Positions 52,301-60,042 of a DNA stretch of 64,000 bases are shown here, in pieces. Position 1 is the stretch's first letter; the number at the start of each line of letters is the position of its first letter. A program made the position numbers and the translations under genes. Below the pieces are notes generated by a model. The model did no database searches and was not told the origin of the DNA. It was given only the letters and a program-made list of their open reading frames with translations. Source of the DNA: Sweltsa coloradensis (Eukaryota > Arthropoda > Insecta > Plecoptera > Chloroperlidae); assembly GCA_024449915.1 (NCBI GenBank), contig JAMZAV010001721.1:124001-188000 (forward strand), read 5' to 3'.

Positions 52301-55300
52301 ACCAATCTAAAATGAACATTTTTTACATTGTGTCTTGAAACTGTGCCCAAATATACCCGAAAACACGCAAAAATATGTATTCCAAAATCACAACCCATCT
52401 TGATAATCAGCATATTTTGACCGAACTAATTGCCCAAATTACAAAACAAAATAATGAGAATTTACAGAAAAGGCTGAAGTACGTCAATAATGGCCAATAT
52501 TTATTTAGATCAAAACCCTCCAAGGTCACGGGGCATAAAGATCGTCCCCATGTTATATCTTATAGGGGATTTTTGCCGATGGGACCTCGCTCGAAAAATT
52601 TCATATTTGACAATTTTTTGTTAGGTCATGGTGGCCCCAATAATGTTTCTGTTAATTGCTAAATTCATTACTAGTTAGCCTGAATGAAATATATTTTTTG
52701 AGTTAAGCGGTTAAATACCCCTTTAAGGTTCGTATTATGGTCAATATTTAACAAAGAACATTTGAATCTGGCTTTCCCGCCAAAAGACAAACGAAAAGTA
52801 GTGTCACGTCACCGAGTTCCACGCAGTTTGGCGCAGACTCACAGGAAGCTAGCAGACCGCTCCCCATGCTCCTTTCAGTCATGTTATCGTTTAGATTTCT
52901 AGATTTTTATTTTATTTTATTTATTTTATTTATTTATTTAACGTCTATCCTATTCAGTTATAAAAACTGATTTACAAAGGAGGACAACTAAATAAATCTA
53001 ATTACATAGATGCAGACACAACAATGAACTACATTTAAGTAAATATTTGAAATAGTATTATTACAACAATGCATTAAATATTCAACAAATTTGATAACAA
53101 ATAAAAAGGATATTAAATGCAATTTATGAATGAATCGAAAATATAAAAAGGGGGTGGGGAATGAAAAGAAAAGAAAAAAGAAAAGAAAAGAAAAAGAAAA
53201 TGAAAGAAAAAAGAAAAAAGGAAAGGAAAAAAAAAAAAAAAAAAGAAAGAAAAAAAAAAAAGAAGAAGAAAAAATAAAAACATAAAAAAAAAAAAAAAAA
53301 AACGAAAAGAAAAAAGAAGAAATGCCGCGTTATGAAAGCTACCATAAGGGCATTTACATTTACGGTTTAAGGAGTCAGCCTTGACAAAACCCTGTTCAGT
53401 AATTTTTGTAGCCTATTTAGGCGAGATACTGTCGTGATAAATATGAGCGACAAGGCAGCCATTTTGAAGCGGCCTACGGTCAGTATGCTGCGAACTACGT
53501 AAAAAGCTGTTCGTACGAAACGTCACATTATCTTTTAGATACGTAGCGCGAATAGAAATATATCTCGGCACACCGCCTTTCAAATAAATTAGTTCCTAGA
53601 CAATTTCTAGCAAAATCCTCGCAAAGGCAGTGGGCCCGTGGACTTGGTAACCATCAGAGTCGATAAAGAAGTTCTCCCGGTTTGGCGTCGGTAATCAACC
53701 AATAGATCAAACAAAGTACAATATTGAATATACAAATTTGCAAATAAGAAATGTTTTATTCGTTTACAATGCATGTTATAATATGTATACATTTTTATTT
53801 GAGACATTTATTATTATTATTTGGTGTAGGCTCATGCCTCTGGCAAACTATTAGAATGAAAATGCTTGACATGTATTTTAATTTCATCCAGTAACATACT
53901 TTTGGAAGGTGGGAACGCTTCATTTCTAAGGCGGTGCTCCGACGGAATTTTTGCCACTCGAATATACCTACAATCGCGCTTCTTTATTAACTTAGTTAAA
54001 TATGAGCTAGTCTCTATTCGTACGCTCAGTTCGTCACGGGCCACCAGCGAGCGTTGGCGCGGGAATTCAAACCCGTATAAATTTGTACACCCGTAGTTAC
54101 CACGGATTTTTTTAATAAATTTCTTTCAATTGTGAAAATTATTTAATTGTGTTCTATGTAAAACTTTAAATTTGAAAACAAGGTTAGTTCCCTATTTCAC
54201 ACAACAAATATCTTAAAGAAGTGAGATTTTGAAGTAAAAATATGTTTGAAAATATAAATTAGCTTGACCAGCATTAAATTCCTGCTATTAATAAAATAGT
54301 AAACGTATTAAGAATAATAATAAAGAAACAATAAATAGTAAAACAAAGCTATCAATTTGGATAAAATCTATTACACAATTAATTAACGTGTGGGTTCATG
54401 CGACCACATTCACAGGCTTTATAACTTATCATAATGTCTTAAGGCCTAATATTTATACTAGGCCGCTTAGCGAACGCTTTTTTAGTCGCGTTGGTGGATG
54501 AGATTTTCATAGGTTTTTAGTATACGTGGGATCTCTTTACTTCTTCAAGTTCCATTGCAAAATAATTTTTGTTAAATTAGGATAATTTTTATAAAGTAGT
54601 ACTTATTGCCATATGGTAATAATGTCAAATATCTGTAGGCCCGATGATTGCTTTATGAACGCTTTGTAGGTGATTGTGGTCAAGTTTCTATAATTACTTG
54701 TTAATTTGTTATAAACCTACAAAAAACTCATATTAAAACCTTTATTTCTATAGATTCTGGCTAACTTTTTCATTTTTTTTCTTTCAAAACGTACCACAGC
54801 ACCATAATTTTAATGTGCATGTAAAATATGAACATTGTAGCCTCAACCGTTTGGTCAAAAACAGCCCAAATATTACGAAAATATCAAGCTGAAAATAGTA
54901 AAAGTACGATATTCATGAAAAATATTTCTTCGAATGTACCCTAAAACGTGGCAGGTCTACGTTCAGAGATTTCGAAGGTCCCTACTAATTTTCATCAAGA
55001 TCGCATATGCCATTTGCCCGGTAGAGAGCGAACAAACAGACAAAAATACAACAAACAAAACGAACTAATTTTTTGGGGGGTCAGAGAAATTGAAGTCTTT
55101 ACTTCGCTCATCCAAAAATTAATTATCTAAGCTTAGTTTTGATTAGTAACCAGGCCGCATCGTGAACGCTTTTTTTATTCGCGTTGATGGATGAGCTTTT
55201 TCGTAAGTTTTTAGTTTGCGTGGGATCTTTTCACTTTGGCAAGTACTTTTTGAACCCATTGTAGGAGATTGTTGTCAAGTTTCTATTGTTAATTGTTAAT

Positions 55301-58300
55301 TGTTATTATATATACACCTCAAAAAACTCATATAAAAACCTTTTTTTCTATGGATTCTCTTTAACTTTTCAAACTTTTTTTTTCCAAAGGTACTTCATCA
55401 CCATGAACTTAATGTACATGTAAAATATGAACGTTAATTGTAGCCCCACCCGTTTGGTCAGAATCGGCCCAAATGTCACGAAAATATCGCACTGAAAATC
55501 GAAAGAAATTTTTAAATGCACGATATTCATGAGAAATATTTCATTGATTGTACCCAAATACGTGGAAGGTCTATGTTCAGAGATTTCGAAGGTCTTCTCC
55601 AATTTTAATCAAGATCGCATATGCCGTTTGCCCGGTAGAGAGCGAACAGACAAAAAAAAAGCACCCTAGCTAAGTTTGTTTTGGGGGTTAGTGAAATTGA
55701 ATTCTTCGTTCGCTCATCCAATTACTGTTTCTTTATTTTTGAGGTTAAGGTACGTCATGGACAAAATAATAACTAACCTGACTTTTTTAAAACAGTCTCA
55801 GAGAATGTCCCAGCAACGATAAGTGTAATCAGGGTGAGGACCACTAATCTGTAAAACATAAGCGTAAGTCAACGTTATTTGGCGTTCGGCGCGTTCGTTG
55901 TCTTGCAGCCATAAATCTAGGTGCGCGCGCACCGGGCCAAGCCACGCACGGCTCCGGCTACCACGCCCACATTAGTACTTAACACGGTGTTGCCGACGCG
56001 AAACCATGGGAGATAGAAACCTGCAACTTGCTTCAATCAATGTGCTTTTACTAGGAGATGACCCATTTCAAGTTTCATCCCGATCTGATGATGCGTCTAG
56101 AAGTTATTCAGACGTCAAATATCGTTCAAAAATACTTTATTCTTCAGCTGGGTGGCTGGCTGGCTGGCTAAGGACGTATCAGTTTTTCGGCGCTCGTCAA
56201 CAGGCGAAATGATCTTACTTCTTTTTAATGCGAAACTAGGGAGAAGGAATAAAATGCTTGGCTAAACTTCTATATCTCACAGCATTCACAGCCATTGAGT
56301 TTTGAAGCAGAGCTTGGCTGTTTTTTTTTTTTTTTTTTTTACAAATTTTTGAATTTGGGGGGGGGGGGTTATAATATACATCAATTCATTGAAATTTATT
56401 CATGATATTGAATTGGACGGATTTGTACGGGGAAATAATACCTTTATTTTACATCAGCCAGAAAATGTGATTGTATGATAGATATGGTATGTATGTATGT
56501 TCTTTATTGCATTTAGTTCAGCAGAACTAGTAAACATTACACTCATTTCATACATCCAATACAGGACAGTCAAGGCCTACAAACTAAAAGACAATAATAG
56601 CAACCTTAAATCTAACAAAATACTAAAATTATTATTATTTAAAATGTAGACTTAAATTTTTTTTAAACTCCCTCCCCAATGCCCGCAGACGACATCCTTT
56701 ATCACCACTTAGTTACCGAATGGACACTCCTTTTTCACAAAACTCACTCGCAACTGCTTTTTAAACACAATACATGGATTGACCCTTCACATTATCAGGA
56801 ATTTTATTGTACATTCTAATGCCACTAGTAAAAAGAGACCTTTCAGAACTACAATTTGTCATGGTTTTAATAAAAAACTGGTTGGCGTTCCTAGTGTTAT
56901 GATTATGGTTTTCACAGTTTTTCATTAGAAATTCACTTAAATAGTTATCACCTGTATCACATACTATTTTATGTAAAAACAACATACTTTTAAACATAAT
57001 TCTTTGTTCGACGGAATGGAAACCTAACGCATTCAACATATCCTTCCTATGTGTTCTTTTATTACAACCCAGAATACAACTCATTGCCTTCGATTGAATT
57101 TTTTGCAACTTGTCAATATTGCTTTTATTGGTATACAGGAGAAGTGAAGCACAGTAATCAAAATGCGGAGCTATAATAGTCTTAAAAAGTAAAAGTCTTG
57201 CCCAATGTGATAAAAATTACTTATTCTGAATTGCAGTCCAACCTTTTTTGAGATTTTTTTTACAAATATATGATGCATGTTCATTAAAAGATAAAATAAT
57301 GGCATCGATCATAACACCAAGATACTTGACAGTGATCTGGAATTGTAATACTTGATTTTCTATCATAACTCTCTCAGGGTTTTCTTTCAATATAGCTCTC
57401 CTCTTTTTAGTAGAACTTGTTATTAACATGCAAGCTGACTTACTTACATTTAATTTAAGTATGATTTAGCAAACCATTCCACTATCTTCACAATTGCTCT
57501 ATTCATTATGTCGCATAATTCCTTGAAATTACTACCGGCTACAAATACTAAAGCATCATCAGCAAATAACTTTTAAAAAACTTCAGGACAGCAAATGTTC
57601 ATATCATTTATATATATAAGGAAAAGTAAACCCCCCCAAAACACTACCCTGTGGCACTCCAATAATGCAGCCCATTTTTTCAGATACACTATTATTTATT
57701 TTCACAACTTGCTGCCTATCACTTAAATAATCTTTAAACCAATCTAACGCTTTTCCACCAATTCCATATCTCTCTAGTTTTTTTTAACAATATCGGTCTA
57801 TTAACAGTCTCAAACGCACGTTTAAGATCTAGCATTACACTTATAACAATGTTTCCTTTATTAATTTCATCTATTCAGCTAACTTATGTAAATGTTTGCT
57901 TCAATACCGATTGCGTCTTAGTGATAAAATGATTTAGTTTATTAATTATAATTTATCCGATGGTACAGAACACCTCAATAGATTATTTTAACGAAAACAA
58001 GGTAGTATACATGCTATTTATTCTGTAGTTGCATAAATAATACAACGATTTCCGAACTTTTAAACAATTTAAATTAAACAAATACATAATTTTTATCGAA
58101 ATAAGAAAAATTATGACAATTTTATTTGTTTAAACTAAATACAAACAAAACATCAAACGGTGTGACCATATTTTAAGATTACGGCATGCGGCTTCCCACC
58201 GCGAGTTTTTGAGTGTTTTTTTGACGATTTTGATCCAAAATGCATAAATAAACATGTGCATAAAATTACATTTTTTTAATCTACAAATAAAAAACTTTCA

Positions 58301-59995
58301 TTAGAACATGCCCATATTTAAACAAAAAATATCATGTTGTCCAAAACAGCATAGGGTGCTATCTCCGGATATAGTTATGATATATCCCTTCGGTTTGTTT
58401 CTAAAATTCCCAAAATTTAATTGAAATTATATTATAAAGAAAAAACAGACTTTTTGAGTATTGTCGTCTCTTAATAAATAGTTTTAGTTTTGTGCCAAAA
58501 ATATTGGTCACTCCTGGCTGGTACACCCACCAAAGTCATGATGGCTAACAAGTGAAAATCAAAATGTAATATAAATTGCTTCTCGAAACCACTTTCAAAC
58601 CTTCCGCCCCCGCGGGTAGGGGGGGGGGGGGGGGGTTTGGATTAGCTGGCTCTTGGAATATACTTATACACACTCACATTGCTAGCCAGTCTGTCACTGT
58701 AAGGTGGGTCTCATCTGCTCTACTGCTGCAGGAAAATTCTCTCACGGATACTGAGACGTCTTTGAGAACTCTGCGCATCTCACTGCGCAGGTGACGCTCT
58801 AGGTCCAGGTGTGAGCAGGTGGAAGGAATGCACACGGATACAGTGGCTCCGAACTCTCGTATGATCGCATGCACGTCATTCTGAAACAAGTACGTTTACC
58901 GTGGTGAGCAGTGACAACGTCCATCCTACAGCCTGGATTACACTACGCCAGTTGGGTGGCAAGCTACCTGCGTCGGGGCCTACAGGGTTGGCTTGGTCGC
59001 TTTGATTTAAAGTCCCTCACTGAAAATCAGTTATATAACTGAGTGGGTAGACTCTACATACAATTTATTTATTTACAAGTAGCTTTGTAGGGCAGGTTAT
59101 TTACAAGGCTTGTGCTGTCCAGATGATGCAGTTGGTGAGGTACGTCAAGTCAGATGGACATACGTTAACTTTATTCAACTTCTTAACATACAAAAAACAT
59201 TACATAGAAAACATTGATTTTACAATAGCGACTGTATCCTGCAGGAAATGTTGACACAAGTCAAGTTGATGGATGATAGTAAAGTCAGATGGGATAAAAA
59301 GGGTGGTTTCTTGCGCGAGCCTACTCCTTGGGTGACTCCTGACCTTGCTAGTTTCAACTCTCCCCTAAGTCCTAACTAAAACCAGGCAAGTGATGTTCCC
59401 ACGAGGTTAGTTGCTGCTACAAGTAACTTGCCACCAACTACTTGAATCTTTGTGTAAACCGAGCTCAAAAGAACGCTTCCCAATTATACGTACAACCATG
59501 ATCATAATTTAGTGTACTTGTTAAGGCATTAGAGAAGCAACCAAAGATCAAAAAGATCTTTACAAGGATTCATTCAAAATTTGTTAATAATATTACAAAC
59601 CGTTGTGGTTAGCGTATCTGCTTCCAATGCAGAAGGTCCAGGGTTCGATTCCCGCTAAAGTCAGAAGTTTTTTAACTTCTGATTTGGACTTCAGTCCATC
59701 AGTTCTTGTCTTAGGAGTTTGTAAACGGTGACTTTGGAGCCGTCCTAGCAAAGAAGCACATAATAAATTCAGAGTTGTGCTGAATCGGCCTTGTTGATTC
59801 TGGCGTTGATTCGCGGGTGTTCGCACTGTCCATACCACTGATTGCTATATTTCCCATTACAAATAACGATCTTTGGTTGGTTATCGCTCACTCGCCGATT
59901 ACGTCGGGGCCTACAGGGTTGGCTTGGTCGCTTTGATTTAAAGTCCCCCACTGAAAATCAGTTATATAACTGAGTGGGTAGACTCTAAATACAAT

Positions 59996-60042
<47 letters not shown>

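Noticed and set aside
53124..53345. ORF of Phe runs on the minus strand
   Set aside because: Product of the purine-rich low-complexity tract.
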